Below, one piece after another: positions 7,444 through 16,150 of a stretch of DNA of 64,000 nucleotides. The position numbers and the translations under genes were made by a program. Position 1 is the stretch's first letter; each line of letters starts with the position of its first letter. The DNA comes from Lactococcus garvieae (lineage in GTDB: Bacteria; Bacillota; Bacilli; Lactobacillales; Streptococcaceae): the NCBI RefSeq assembly GCF_016027715.1, contig NZ_CP065691.1, positions 124,001 to 188,000 on the forward strand. Reading direction: 5' to 3'. Below the pieces are notes generated by a model. It did not search any database. It was not told where the DNA came from and worked only from the letters and a program-made list of their open reading frames with translations.

Positions 7444-8934
7444 ATGGCAAAATTTTTTGATTCGAAAAAAGAAATAACAGAAAGTCTACCAGAAAGAAAG
7501 CGGAGCATTATGCTTCGCTGGGCTTTTGCTAATACAATTTTCTGTTTTATCACCTTTACTATTTTTGCAGTATTGGTTTATCAACTCACAATCACAACTT
7601 TTATCAACTCTGAAAAAGATGACATGATGAGAGCTTTGGATAATGTAGAACAGAGTCTGTCTCAGGCTGAAATGCCTTTGTCAGAAAAAAACCTCTCAAA
7701 CTATTTAGCTTATGCGAGAGACTATACGACTTCAAATCAAGCAAGAGAGAATGAACTTGAGACTTTAGGGAGTATGATTGGATCGAGAAAGTCTTTTTAT
7801 GTTTTTGACGTGAGTGAAAATCTTCTTTATTCTACGAATGCTTATGGTTTTCCTCTGAGAAAAGATGTGGGGGATTCCACTGATGCGGTACGTACCTTTG
7901 GGGACTATTCTGGATACTTAGTAGAACGCCCTGTTCATTCTCAGAAAACAGGGAAGCTGGTTGGCTATGTGCAAGCTTTCTACGACATGAGTTATTATTA
8001 TACTGTACGTACGAAGTTACTCATCGCCCTGATTATTTTAGAAATAATCGCGCTCTTTATCGCTCAATTTGTAGGTTACTTTATGGCAAGTCGTTATATC
8101 AAACCACTTGAGCGTTTACATGATGCTATTATCACCAGAACCAATAACTTGAGTATGGATTTCAAACCTGTGGTGATTCAGACAGGCGATGAAATCGAAG
8201 AGCTGGCTACGGTCTATAATGATATGATGACCAAAATTAACGAGTATGTGGATCAGCAAAAACGGTTTGTTTCAGATGTGAGCCATGAGTTACGGACTCC
8301 ATTAGCGGTTCTTGACGGGCATTTAAATCTCTTGAATCGTTGGGGGAAAAACGATCCCGAAGTGCTTGATGAATCTTTGTTGGCAAGTATTGAGGAAGTT
8401 AAGACGATGCGGACCATGCTTGAAGAAATGCTCGCCTTGGCACGATTAGAAAGCATTGATTTCCGAGATGAGGACTTGATTTGCGATCCAATTGAAGTTT
8501 CAAACTTTTTGATGAAAAACTTTTTACTTATTCATCCGGATTTGGATTTGACAGTAAAAAATGACTTGACCCCAGGAAGATTAGCCCATATTTACCCTAA
8601 CCATTATGAACAAGGACTGAAAATCTTGATTGACAACGCTATAAAGTATTCACCAGCAGATCGTCAAGAAGTAAGCATTCATTTGGAAGAAGACGAAAAC
8701 TTCATCATTACAAGTGTGGAAGACCATGGTTACGGTATTGGTGAAGAGGACCTGAAGCATATTTTTGAGCGCTTCTTCCGTGCGGATAAGGCGCGTAATC
8801 GTGATATAGGGGGAACTGGACTCGGTCTTTCGATTATTAGTCGACTTGTGAAAAACTATGAAGGGGATATTAGTGTAACTTCGGTTCTAGGAGAAGGTTC
8901 TAAATTTATCTTGAAAATCCCTAAAATTAAATAA
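7444..8934 (+). CDS. covS: Sensor histidine kinase, CovS/CsrS-like
   Basis: 496 residues if it starts at 7444. TM1 lies near 27-52, an extracytoplasmic sensor near 53-185, TM2 near 188-213, then HAMP, HisKA with phospho-His281 in VSHELRTPL, and HATPase_c with the DNAIKYSP N box, DHGYGIG and GGTGLGLS. It autophosphorylates and transfers phosphate to the regulator encoded upstream. The 7444 ATG has no Shine-Dalgarno site. The in-frame ATG at 7510 has CGGAG five bases upstream and may be the real start (474 residues, beginning MLRWAFANT). A terminator follows. Confidence 0.87.
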   Translation: MAKFFDSKKEITESLPERKRSIMLRWAFANTIFCFITFTIFAVLVYQLTITTFINSEKDDMMRALDNVEQSLSQAEMPLSEKNLSNYLAYARDYTTSNQARENELETLGSMIGSRKSFYVFDVSENLLYSTNAYGFPLRKDVGDSTDAVRTFGDYSGYLVERPVHSQKTGKLVGYVQAFYDMSYYYTVRTKLLIALIILEIIALFIAQFVGYFMASRYIKPLERLHDAIITRTNNLSMDFKPVVIQTGDEIEELATVYNDMMTKINEYVDQQKRFVSDVSHELRTPLAVLDGHLNLLNRWGKNDPEVLDESLLASIEEVKTMRTMLEEMLALARLESIDFRDEDLICDPIEVSNFLMKNFLLIHPDLDLTVKNDLTPGRLAHIYPNHYEQGLKILIDNAIKYSPADRQEVSIHLEEDENFIITSVEDHGYGIGEEDLKHIFERFFRADKARNRDIGGTGLGLSIISRLVKNYEGDISVTSVLGEGSKFILKIPKIK

Positions 8935-8937
8935 AAA

Positions 8938-8985
8938 TGAAAAACTATTGAAAGTGTGTACACTGGATATAGTTTTTATTTTTTT
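8938..8985 (+). terminator. Terminator after covS
   Basis: AAAAACTAT and ATAGTTTTT flank an inner GTGTACAC-type pairing, followed by a long T tract. Confidence 0.8.
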
Positions 8986-9023
8986 ATAATTTTTCTAATT
9001 AATTTGATGATTCGAGTAATTTA

Positions 9024-9052
9024 TTGACAATTTGCAAAAAAAAAGTTAAGAT
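9024..9052 (+). promoter_or_regulatory. Promoter of lysine riboswitch operon
   Basis: TTGACA (9024-9029), 17-base spacer, TAAGAT (9047-9052). Confidence 0.8.
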
Positions 9053-9071
9053 TTAGAGTACAATATACAAA

Positions 9072-9303
9072 TAAAATGATAGAGGTCGCAATGAATAGGA
9101 AATTTTACTGAGCTGGACAAGCGTTGAAGTAAAATGGAGGAGACATTGCCGAAATAAATTCACTCGTCCAAGTGGATTTGTTGGGGCAGCAAGGGATACT
9201 TGCTGAACTGTCGCAGTTTTGCGGAGTGCTATTCGTTACTTACTGATAATAGATCACGTACAACGTTTAGCAACCTCTCTGTGTAAAGGTTGCTTTTTAT
9301 TTG
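9072..9303 (+). promoter_or_regulatory. Lysine riboswitch (L box) with terminator platform
   Basis: The leader carries L-box core blocks in order: ATAGAGGTCGCA (9079-9090), GGAGGAGACATTGCCGAAA, TTGTTGGGGCAGC (9178-9190), CTGTCGCAG (9208-9216) and the closing GGAGTGCTATTCGTT, which pairs with AATGATAG as helix P1. A terminator (AGCAACCT 9269-9276, AGGTTGCT 9287-9294, then T) sits before the coding region. Lysine binding would favour P1 and termination, so the downstream transporter should be shut off when lysine is plentiful. This explains the 392-base gap between covS and the transporter. Confidence 0.93.
9269..9303 (+). terminator. Riboswitch-controlled terminator
   Basis: 8-bp perfect stem AGCAACCT/AGGTTGCT followed by TTTTTATTT, 24 bases before the transporter start codon. 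Confidence 0.9.
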
Positions 9304-9326
9304 GAAAAAATGAAAGAGAGAGTATT

Positions 9327-10898
9327 ATGAGAAGAAAAAACTTATTTTTACTTGTCGCGACGTTGTTTACGATATTATTTATCGGTAGTTCAAAAGCCAG
9401 TGCAGATCAGTTCCGTGTGGGGATGGAAGCGGCTTACGCTCCCTTCAACTGGACGCAGTATGATGATAGCAATGGTGCTGTCCCTATTGATGGTGTTGAT
9501 GGTCAGTGGGCCAATGGATATGACGTACAAGTCGCTAAAAAGATTGCAGATAAGTTAAATAAAGACTTGGTGATTGTAAAGTCAAGTTGGGATGGTCTAC
9601 TGCCAGCTTTAAAATCAGGCAAGATTGATGGAATTATTGCAGGAATGTCTCCCACAGCTGAACGGAGAGAACAAATTGCCTTTTCTGAGCCTTATTACAC
9701 GTCTAACCTTGTAATGATGGTAAAAAGTGGCGGAACTTTTGCCCAAGCATCAAGCTTAGCGGATTTCTCTGGAGCAAAAATTACAGCTCAGTTGGGAACT
9801 TTCCACTATAACATGATTGACCAGATTGAAAATGTAAGTAAACAAACAGCTATGAAAGATTTTTCAAGCATGCGTGTAGCTTTACAAAGTGGTGCCATCG
9901 ATGGTTATGTGGCTGAGCGCCCTGAAGGAGTTACAGCAGAAAAAGCTAATCCTGATTTCAAAATGATTGAGTTTGGCGAAGGTAAAGGTTTTGTAACAAA
10001 CTCAGATGACACTACTGTAGCAGTAGGTGTACGTAAAAACGACCCTAACTTACCTGTGATTAACAGCTTTCTAACAGGCTTTACTCCACAAGACCAAAAA
10101 GAGCTGATGGACAAAATGATAGCCGCACAACCTGAAGCTAAAACTCAAGGTGCTTGGTATGATCAGATTATCAGTATCGTAAGAGACAATGGTAAACAGT
10201 TTCTTAATGGTACAGGGATGACATTATTCATTTCATTGATTGGTACAATTCTTGGTACAATTTTGGGTCTATTAATTGGTGTTTATCGTACTATTCCAGA
10301 GATTAGCAATAAGTTCTTAGCTATTCTTCATAAAGTATTTGGTTGGTTGATTACTGCGTATATCGAAATCTTCCGTGGCACGCCAATGATTGTGCAAGCT
10401 ATGGTACTCTATTATGGTACGGCTTTAGCATTTGGACTCAGTTTAGATCGAACTTGGGCAGCACTTATCATCGTCTCAATTAATACAGGGGCATATATGT
10501 CAGAGATTGTTCGTGGAGGGATCTTCTCTGTCGACCAAGGACAATTTGAAGCCGCACAGGCTATTGGGATGACTCATGGCCAAACGATGCGTAAAGTTGT
10601 TTTACCACAGGTGCTAAGAAATATTCTTCCTGCTACGGGTAATGAATTTGTTATTAATATTAAAGACACTTCTGTGTTGTCCGTGATTTCTGTAACAGAG
10701 CTGTTCTTCCAAGGAACAACAGTTGCTCAACAAAACTTTATGTATTTCCAAACTTTCGCTGTAATTTGTGCGATTTACTTTGTTCTTACATTTACAGTGA
10801 CACGTATTCTACGTTTTGTGGAAAGAAAAATGGATGGTCCAGATGCATATGTTCCAATCCAAAATCAAATGCAAGTACAAGAATTGGGGGATGCCTAA
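9327..10898 (+). CDS. Amino-acid ABC transporter, fused binding protein and permease, probably lysine
   Basis: 523 residues. A signal peptide (MRRKNLFLLVATLFTILFIG) is followed by a type-3 polar amino-acid binding domain to about residue 270 (FRVGMEAAYAPFNW, GIIAGMSPTAERRE), then a HisMQ-type permease domain (about 290-505) with the EAA loop GQFEAAQAIGMTHGQTMRKVVLP. Such fusions deliver substrate to their own translocation pore. The upstream lysine riboswitch and the ATPase directly downstream point to lysine uptake. The start at 9327 is chosen because any earlier start (such as 9219) falls inside the riboswitch and terminator. Confidence 0.9.
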   Translation: MRRKNLFLLVATLFTILFIGSSKASADQFRVGMEAAYAPFNWTQYDDSNGAVPIDGVDGQWANGYDVQVAKKIADKLNKDLVIVKSSWDGLLPALKSGKIDGIIAGMSPTAERREQIAFSEPYYTSNLVMMVKSGGTFAQASSLADFSGAKITAQLGTFHYNMIDQIENVSKQTAMKDFSSMRVALQSGAIDGYVAERPEGVTAEKANPDFKMIEFGEGKGFVTNSDDTTVAVGVRKNDPNLPVINSFLTGFTPQDQKELMDKMIAAQPEAKTQGAWYDQIISIVRDNGKQFLNGTGMTLFISLIGTILGTILGLLIGVYRTIPEISNKFLAILHKVFGWLITAYIEIFRGTPMIVQAMVLYYGTALAFGLSLDRTWAALIIVSINTGAYMSEIVRGGIFSVDQGQFEAAQAIGMTHGQTMRKVVLPQVLRNILPATGNEFVINIKDTSVLSVISVTELFFQGTTVAQQNFMYFQTFAVICAIYFVLTFTVTRILRFVERKMDGPDAYVPIQNQMQVQELGDA

Positions 10899-11636
10899 AT
10901 GACAGCTATTTTAGAAATTAATCATTTGAAAAAATCATTTGGCACGAATGAAGTCCTAAAAGATATTCATTTGACAGTCAACAAAGGGGAAGTTATTTCC
11001 ATCATTGGTTCATCAGGAAGTGGAAAATCAACCTTACTGCGCTCTATCAATTTATTGGAAAAGCCCACTGGCGGGGAAATTATTTATAAGGGAGAAAATG
11101 TTTTAGCTAAAGGTTTTGATATCCCTAAATATCGTACTCATCTCGGCATGGTCTTTCAAAGTTTTAATCTCTTTAATAATATGAATGTTATCGAAAATGT
11201 TATGGCAGGACAGGTAACTGTATTAAAGAAAAATCAAGAAGAAGCACGGGCCATTGCTCTAGAAAATCTTGAAAAAGTTGGCATGGTTCGGTTTGCTAAT
11301 GCGAAACCAACACAACTCTCAGGGGGGCAAAAACAGCGTGTTGCTATCGCACGAGCTATTTCAATGAATCCAGATGTTATCTTATTTGATGAGCCGACAT
11401 CAGCATTGGATCCCGAAATGGTGGGAGAAGTGCTCCAAACAATGCAAGGGTTAGCGGAAACAGGGTTGACTATGGTTATTGTAACGCATGAGATGGAATT
11501 TGCGCGTGATGTGAGCGACCGTGTAATTTTCATGGATAAGGGCGTGATTGCCGAAGAAGGAAAACCAGAAGAAATTTTTGGAGCACCTAAAGAAGAACGC
11601 ACACGTGCTTTTCTTTCCCGATTTTTGAAAGCCTGA
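10899..11636 (+). CDS. Polar amino-acid ABC transporter ATPase, probably lysine
   Basis: 245 residues of the GlnQ/HisP family. Walker [10 protein letters not shown] near 36-44, Q-loop in [10 protein letters not shown], signature [14 protein letters not shown], Walker [15 protein letters not shown], and the H-loop in [10 protein letters not shown]. It energises the fused binding-protein/permease encoded immediately upstream; its ATG directly follows that stop codon. Both genes share the lysine riboswitch promoter and end at one terminator. Confidence 0.93.
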   Translation: MTAILEINHLKKSFGTNEVLKDIHLTVNKGEVISIIGSSGSGKSTLLRSINLLEKPTGGEIIYKGENVLAKGFDIPKYRTHLGMVFQSFNLFNNMNVIENVMAGQVTVLKKNQEEARAIALENLEKVGMVRFANAKPTQLSGGQKQRVAIARAISMNPDVILFDEPTSALDPEMVGEVLQTMQGLAETGLTMVIVTHEMEFARDVSDRVIFMDKGVIAEEGKPEEIFGAPKEERTRAFLSRFLKA

Positions 11637-11637
11637 A

Positions 11638-11681
11638 TAAAAAAGCAGCAAGCAGAATGACCTGCTCTCTGCTTTTTTATT
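11638..11681 (+). terminator. Terminator after lysine-type transporter operon
   Basis: AAAAAAGCAG pairs with CTGCTTTTTT, with an inner AGCAG/CTGCT pairing. Confidence 0.88.
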
Positions 11682-11749
11682 TGCCCTCGGATAAAGTTTT
11701 TGTTTTTTCTACGTTTTTAGGATATATACTTTGTAATTCTAATTCTATA

Positions 11750-11778
11750 TTGAAAAAATAGGCAAATAGCGGTAAAAT
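11750..11778 (+). promoter_or_regulatory. Promoter of murD operon
   Basis: TTGAAA (11750-11755), 17-base spacer, TAAAAT (11773-11778), 26 bases before murD. Confidence 0.75.
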
Positions 11779-11804
11779 AGAGGGAAGTAGAAAGAATAGG
11801 AACA

Positions 11805-13166
11805 ATGAAAAAAATCACGACTTTTGAACATAAAAATGTGCTAATCCTTGGGTTGGCAAAATCTGGAGAAGCTGCCGCTCGCTTACTCCACTCACTAGGA
11901 GCTTTAGTAACCGTTAATGACGGTAAAGCTTTTGATGAAAATCCAGCAGCTCAGGCCTTGCTTGAGGAAGGGATAAAAGTTATTTGTGGTAGCCATCCTA
12001 TTGAACTTTTAGATGAAAATTTTGACTTCATGGTGAAAAACCCAGGAATTCCTTATGATAATCCGATGGTTAAAAAAGCTATAGATAAAAAAATTCCGGT
12101 TATTACTGAAGTGGAGCTGGCTTATCTTGTTTCTGAGGCACCAATCATTGGTATTACAGGGACAAATGGTAAAACAACGACAACAACACTCATTGCAGAT
12201 ATTTTGAACACTGACGGCCAATCCGCAAAATTGTCAGGTAATATTGGTTTCCCAGCTTCGGCTGTAGCAGCTGAAGCTACGCCTCAAGACACCTTAGTTA
12301 TGGAGCTTTCAAGTTTCCAACTTATGGGGATTATTGATTTCAAACCTCAAATTGCTTTGATTACAAATATCTTTTCATCCCATTTGGATTATCATGGTTC
12401 ACAAGAAGCTTATGAAGCGGCCAAATGGCGTATTCAAGAAAACTTGACAGCCCATGAATATCTAGTCCTTAATTACAATCAAGAAAAGTGCCGTGCTTTG
12501 GCAGAACATACTGCTGCACATGTAGTAGCTTTTGCAACGGAAGAAAAAGTAGATGGGGCCTATTCTTTAGAGGGCAAGATGTATTACCGAGGGGAATATA
12601 TCATGGAAGTTGCTGATTTGGCTCTTCCCGGCGAACATAATCTTGAAAATGCTCTTGCAGCCATAGCGGTTGCTAAGTTATCAGGGGCTAAAAACGAAGC
12701 TATCGTTGAAGAACTCACCAGTTTTTCAGGTGTTAAACATCGTTTACAATATCTCGGAGAAGTCGCGGGACGTAAAGTTTATAATGACAGTAAAGCAACG
12801 AATATTTTGGCAACAGAAAAAGCTCTCTCTGGTTTTGACAACAGTAAGTTGTGGCTTTTAGCTGGTGGTTTGGATCGCGGGAATGGCTTTGAAGAACTTT
12901 CTGAAGCAGTTTCAGGTGTTAAAGGCATGGTTTTGTTTGGGGAAACTGCACCAAAATTGCAACAATTAGCGGATGAGTTGCATATTCCAACTCTTAAAAC
13001 TGAAAATGTAGCTACTGCGCTGAAAGAGATTTTTGAAAAAACAGCCGTAGGTGATACGATATTACTTAGTCCTGCTTGTGCGAGTTGGGATCAATATAAA
13101 ACCTTTGAAGAACGGGGAGATTTGTTCATCAAGGCGTTTGAAGAGTTGAAAGGTGAAGTGAAATAA
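11805..13166 (+). CDS. murD: UDP-N-acetylmuramoylalanine-D-glutamate ligase
   Basis: 453 residues, full length. It adds D-glutamate to UDP-MurNAc-L-Ala in cytoplasmic peptidoglycan precursor synthesis. Visible: N-terminal Rossmann-type domain ([14 protein letters not shown]), ATP-binding [12 protein letters not shown] near 116-127, central HLDYHGS block, and C-terminal VYNDSKATN and [18 protein letters not shown] motifs typical of MurD. AGGAAC precedes the ATG. First gene of murD-murG-divIB, with murG starting one base after its stop. Confidence 0.97.
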   Translation: MKKITTFEHKNVLILGLAKSGEAAARLLHSLGALVTVNDGKAFDENPAAQALLEEGIKVICGSHPIELLDENFDFMVKNPGIPYDNPMVKKAIDKKIPVITEVELAYLVSEAPIIGITGTNGKTTTTTLIADILNTDGQSAKLSGNIGFPASAVAAEATPQDTLVMELSSFQLMGIIDFKPQIALITNIFSSHLDYHGSQEAYEAAKWRIQENLTAHEYLVLNYNQEKCRALAEHTAAHVVAFATEEKVDGAYSLEGKMYYRGEYIMEVADLALPGEHNLENALAAIAVAKLSGAKNEAIVEELTSFSGVKHRLQYLGEVAGRKVYNDSKATNILATEKALSGFDNSKLWLLAGGLDRGNGFEELSEAVSGVKGMVLFGETAPKLQQLADELHIPTLKTENVATALKEIFEKTAVGDTILLSPACASWDQYKTFEERGDLFIKAFEELKGEVK

Positions 13167-13167
13167 T

Positions 13168-14262
13168 ATGAGAATTATTGTAACGGGGGGAGGCACAGGA
13201 GGTCATATTTATCCTGCCTTGTCCTTTATTAATCATCTGAGAAAACTTGAACCCGATTCTGAAATTCTCTATGTGGGTACAAAACGTGGCCTCGAAAATA
13301 AAATCGTTCCTGCTGCAGGTGTCGCCTTTAAAACAGTGGATGTACAAGGCTTTCGTCGTAGTCTCTCTCTAAATAACTTTAAGACAGTTTACAAGTTTTT
13401 GAAATCAACATCTGATGCTAAGAAAATTATCAAAGACTTTCAACCAGATGTGGTTATTGGAACAGGAGGCTATGTAGCAGGTCCTGTACTTTATGCAGCA
13501 GCTAAGCTAAAGGTGCCAACTATTGTCCATGAACAAAATTCTATTCCAGGAATTACTAATAAATTCTTAAGTAAGTATGTGGATAGAGTAGCTGTAGCAT
13601 TTGAAGCAGCTCGACCTTATTTTCCAAAAGAAAAGACTGTTTTTGCAGGTAATCCGCGTGCCCAAGAAGTTGCTACACTAAAAGCTACGGATATTTTAGA
13701 AACAGAATACAAGCTCAACAAAGATAAAAAAACAGTAGTAATTTTTGGGGGATCTCGTGGTGCTCAAACCATCAATGAAGCTGTTAAAGCAGCTCTCCCT
13801 AAATTTGCAGAAGAAGATTATCAAGTTGTTTATGCTTCTGGACAAATTTATTTTGATGAAGATCATGCTGAGTTTGCTCAATATGATACAACTGAAAATA
13901 TCGCCATTCGCCCCTATATTTCAAATATGCTTGAAGTGTTAGCATCATCAGACTTGATTCTATGCCGTGCGGGAGCGACTACGATTGCTGAGATTACAGC
14001 TCTTGGTCTTCCGACCCTGTTTGTTCCTAGTCCTAACGTCACAGCAGATCACCAAACCAAAAATGCCCAAGCTCTTGTGGATATCGGCGCAGCTAAGATG
14101 ATTAGAGATGCAGAGCTTACAGCAGAGAAAATGCTTGCAAGTATCTCAGAGATATTCTCTGATGAAGCACTTTATCAAGCCATGTCATCAGCCAGCAAAA
14201 AAGCAGGTGTACCTGATGCAAGCGATCGACTTTATAAACTTGTGAAAGAAATTAAAAAATAA
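13168..14262 (+). CDS. murG: Lipid II synthase (UDP-GlcNAc transferase)
   Basis: 364 residues of GT28 family. It transfers GlcNAc to lipid I at the inner face of the membrane to form lipid II. Visible: GGGTGGHIYPAL donor/acceptor loop near residues 7-18, VGTGGYVAGP, HEQN, and the C-terminal GGSRGAQTIN and CRAGATTIAEI nucleotide-sugar motifs. The stop overlaps the divIB start by one base (TAATG), indicating coupled translation. Confidence 0.97.
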   Translation: MRIIVTGGGTGGHIYPALSFINHLRKLEPDSEILYVGTKRGLENKIVPAAGVAFKTVDVQGFRRSLSLNNFKTVYKFLKSTSDAKKIIKDFQPDVVIGTGGYVAGPVLYAAAKLKVPTIVHEQNSIPGITNKFLSKYVDRVAVAFEAARPYFPKEKTVFAGNPRAQEVATLKATDILETEYKLNKDKKTVVIFGGSRGAQTINEAVKAALPKFAEEDYQVVYASGQIYFDEDHAEFAQYDTTENIAIRPYISNMLEVLASSDLILCRAGATTIAEITALGLPTLFVPSPNVTADHQTKNAQALVDIGAAKMIRDAELTAEKMLASISEIFSDEALYQAMSSASKKAGVPDASDRLYKLVKEIKK

Positions 14263-15311
14263 TGAGTGAAGAAAACCTTACGCCTTGGCAAAAGAAAAAT
14301 CTTGAATATCAGCGCCGAAAAGCGGCTGAAAGTAAAGAAGAATCTGAGGAACCCAAAAAACGGAAGTTTTTAAATAAAAAAGAAAACAAAAAAGTAGAAC
14401 CTGATAATGAACAGGAAGAAGTCACTCAGAATCTAGAATCTGATGCGATGGAAGAGAGTGAAACATCGGAATGGAGTAATTCTGATGATTTTGCTGAGGA
14501 CAATGAACCTGAAGAGGAAGCAAAACCCTCTATCTTTGATGGGAGCTTTGAAGTTTTTAAACAGATGTGGCCTGTTCTGTTCATTACTATTTTTCTGTTT
14601 CTTACATCGGTCTATGCTGTTTCACCTATCAGTAAGATTGGAACATTTACTGTCTCAGGAAACCAAAATGAGTCATTTGAATCAATCGTAAAAGCTTCAA
14701 AACTTAGGCCTACAGATAGAATATATGGAGTACTTAGAAACCGAAGAGGGATTGAGAACAGCATTGTTCAACAATTCCCTCGTGTGAAATCAGTGAATTT
14801 ACATATTTCTTTTCCTAATAATGTCGAAGCAAAAGTGACAGAGTTTCAAAAGGTTGCTTATGTTGAACAAAAAGGAAAAACTTATCAAGTTTTGGAAAAT
14901 GGTTATATTTTAAGTAATCAAGCAATTTCCAAAGACAAACTTACGAAATTACCGATCTTAAAGAGTTTTTCAGATCAAGAAGTAAAAACCTTTATAACGG
15001 CTTATATGAAGCTCAAGCCCGAAATACGGAACCTTATTACTACTGTAAGCAAGGCGCCGACTAAAGCCACGAAAGACTTTATCGCTTTAGACATGTCAGA
15101 TGGCAACCAGGTTAGAGTTTCCTTGAGTCAAATATCAGATAAACTTCCTTACTATACCAATGTCGCAAAGCAACTTCAAGCTCCGCAAGTCATTGATATG
15201 GAAGCAGGAATTTATGCAAAACCTAAAGAAGAATATCTCAATGATTTGAAAAATCCTGAAGCTGCTAAAAAAGCAACAGATAATACAACTGAAGCTGCCG
15301 CTACAGAATAA
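14262..15311 (+). CDS. divIB: Cell division protein DivIB/FtsQ
   Basis: 349 residues. A long charged cytoplasmic N-terminal region (about 1-100, Glu/Lys rich), one transmembrane helix (about 105-125, MWPVLFITIFLFLTSVYAV), then an extracellular POTRA-type domain (ISKIGTFTVSGNQNESFESIV) and a low-complexity Ala/Glu/Thr tail. It is a divisome component linking FtsL and DivIC to septal wall synthesis. The murD-murG-divIB order matches streptococci and lactococci. A terminator follows. Confidence 0.94.
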   Translation: MSEENLTPWQKKNLEYQRRKAAESKEESEEPKKRKFLNKKENKKVEPDNEQEEVTQNLESDAMEESETSEWSNSDDFAEDNEPEEEAKPSIFDGSFEVFKQMWPVLFITIFLFLTSVYAVSPISKIGTFTVSGNQNESFESIVKASKLRPTDRIYGVLRNRRGIENSIVQQFPRVKSVNLHISFPNNVEAKVTEFQKVAYVEQKGKTYQVLENGYILSNQAISKDKLTKLPILKSFSDQEVKTFITAYMKLKPEIRNLITTVSKAPTKATKDFIALDMSDGNQVRVSLSQISDKLPYYTNVAKQLQAPQVIDMEAGIYAKPKEEYLNDLKNPEAAKKATDNTTEAAATE

Positions 15312-15345
15312 CAAAACGGAAAGGTTAAGCTCCTTTCCGTTTTAA
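15312..15345 (+). terminator. Terminator after divIB
   Basis: AAAACGGAAAGG and CCTTTCCGTTTT form a perfect 12-bp stem around a 7-base loop. Confidence 0.92.
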
Positions 15346-15356
15346 CATATTCTGAA

Positions 15357-15399
15357 TAAAAAAAAGACTTTCTTTGTTAGTAGAAAGTCTTTTTTTTAG
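15357..15399 (-). terminator. Terminator after glnQ, bidirectional
   Basis: AGACTTTCT and AGAAAGTCT form the stem, with A run on the left and T run on the right, so it can serve either strand. It abuts the glnQ stop codon. Confidence 0.9.
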
Positions 15400-16137
15400 T
15401 TAAACATTCAATACTTTTGATAAGAAATCTTGTAGACGTGGATGTTGTGGATTTTCAAAGAGTTCTTCTGGTTTACCATCTTCGAGAATTACGCCAGCAT
15501 CTGTAAACATGACACGGTTAGCAACTTTGCGTGCAAAGCCCATTTCGTGTGTTACGATGAGCATTGTCATGCCATCATCAGCAATACGACGCATAAGGTC
15601 CAGAACATCTCCAACCATTTCAGGGTCCAATGCAGATGTGGGCTCATCAAAGAGCATTACATCTGGATCCATAGCAAGTGCTCGTGCAATAGCTACCCGT
15701 TGTTTTTGACCACCTGAAAGCATTTCAGGCATTGTATCTTTTTTCTCTCCGAGACCAACCTCATCAAGTAAGCGAAGAGCTTTTTCTTTTGCTTCAGCTT
15801 TTGTTAACTTTTTAAGTTCAACAGGAGCGTACATGATATTTTCTAAAACAGTCATATTAGGGAAAAGGTTAAAGTGTTGGAAAACCATTCCGACGTGTTG
15901 GCGAACCAAGTTAATATCTGTATTTTTATCTGTAAGGTTGTAACCGTTGATGATAACATCACCACTAGTTGCATCTTCTAGGCCGTTTAATGTACGGAGG
16001 AATGTTGATTTACCAGAACCAGAAGGACCTATGATACAAACAACATCTCCTTTGTTGAATTTTGCGGAGATACCTTTAAGGACCTCGTTTTTACCATATG
16101 TTTTATGAAGATCTGTAACTTCGATTTGTACAGGCAT
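15400..16137 (-). CDS. glnQ: Glutamine/glutamate ABC transporter ATPase
   Basis: 245 residues. Walker [11 protein letters not shown]-loop [14 protein letters not shown], signature [14 protein letters not shown], Walker [16 protein letters not shown]-loop [10 protein letters not shown]. It follows glnP by 13 bases on the minus strand and powers GlnP. In lactococci GlnPQ imports glutamine and glutamic acid. It is paralogous to the ATPase at 10899 but belongs to a separate operon. Confidence 0.93.
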   Translation of the reverse strand: MPVQIEVTDLHKTYGKNEVLKGISAKFNKGDVVCIIGPSGSGKSTFLRTLNGLEDATSGDVIINGYNLTDKNTDINLVRQHVGMVFQHFNLFPNMTVLENIMYAPVELKKLTKAEAKEKALRLLDEVGLGEKKDTMPEMLSGGQKQRVAIARALAMDPDVMLFDEPTSALDPEMVGDVLDLMRRIADDGMTMLIVTHEMGFARKVANRVMFTDAGVILEDGKPEELFENPQHPRLQDFLSKVLNV

Positions 16138-16150
16138 ATCTTTAATCTCC

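Noticed and set aside
9219-9326. N-terminal extension of the lysine-type transporter
   Set aside because: These bases form riboswitch helix P1 and the terminator; the true protein starts with a signal peptide at 9327.
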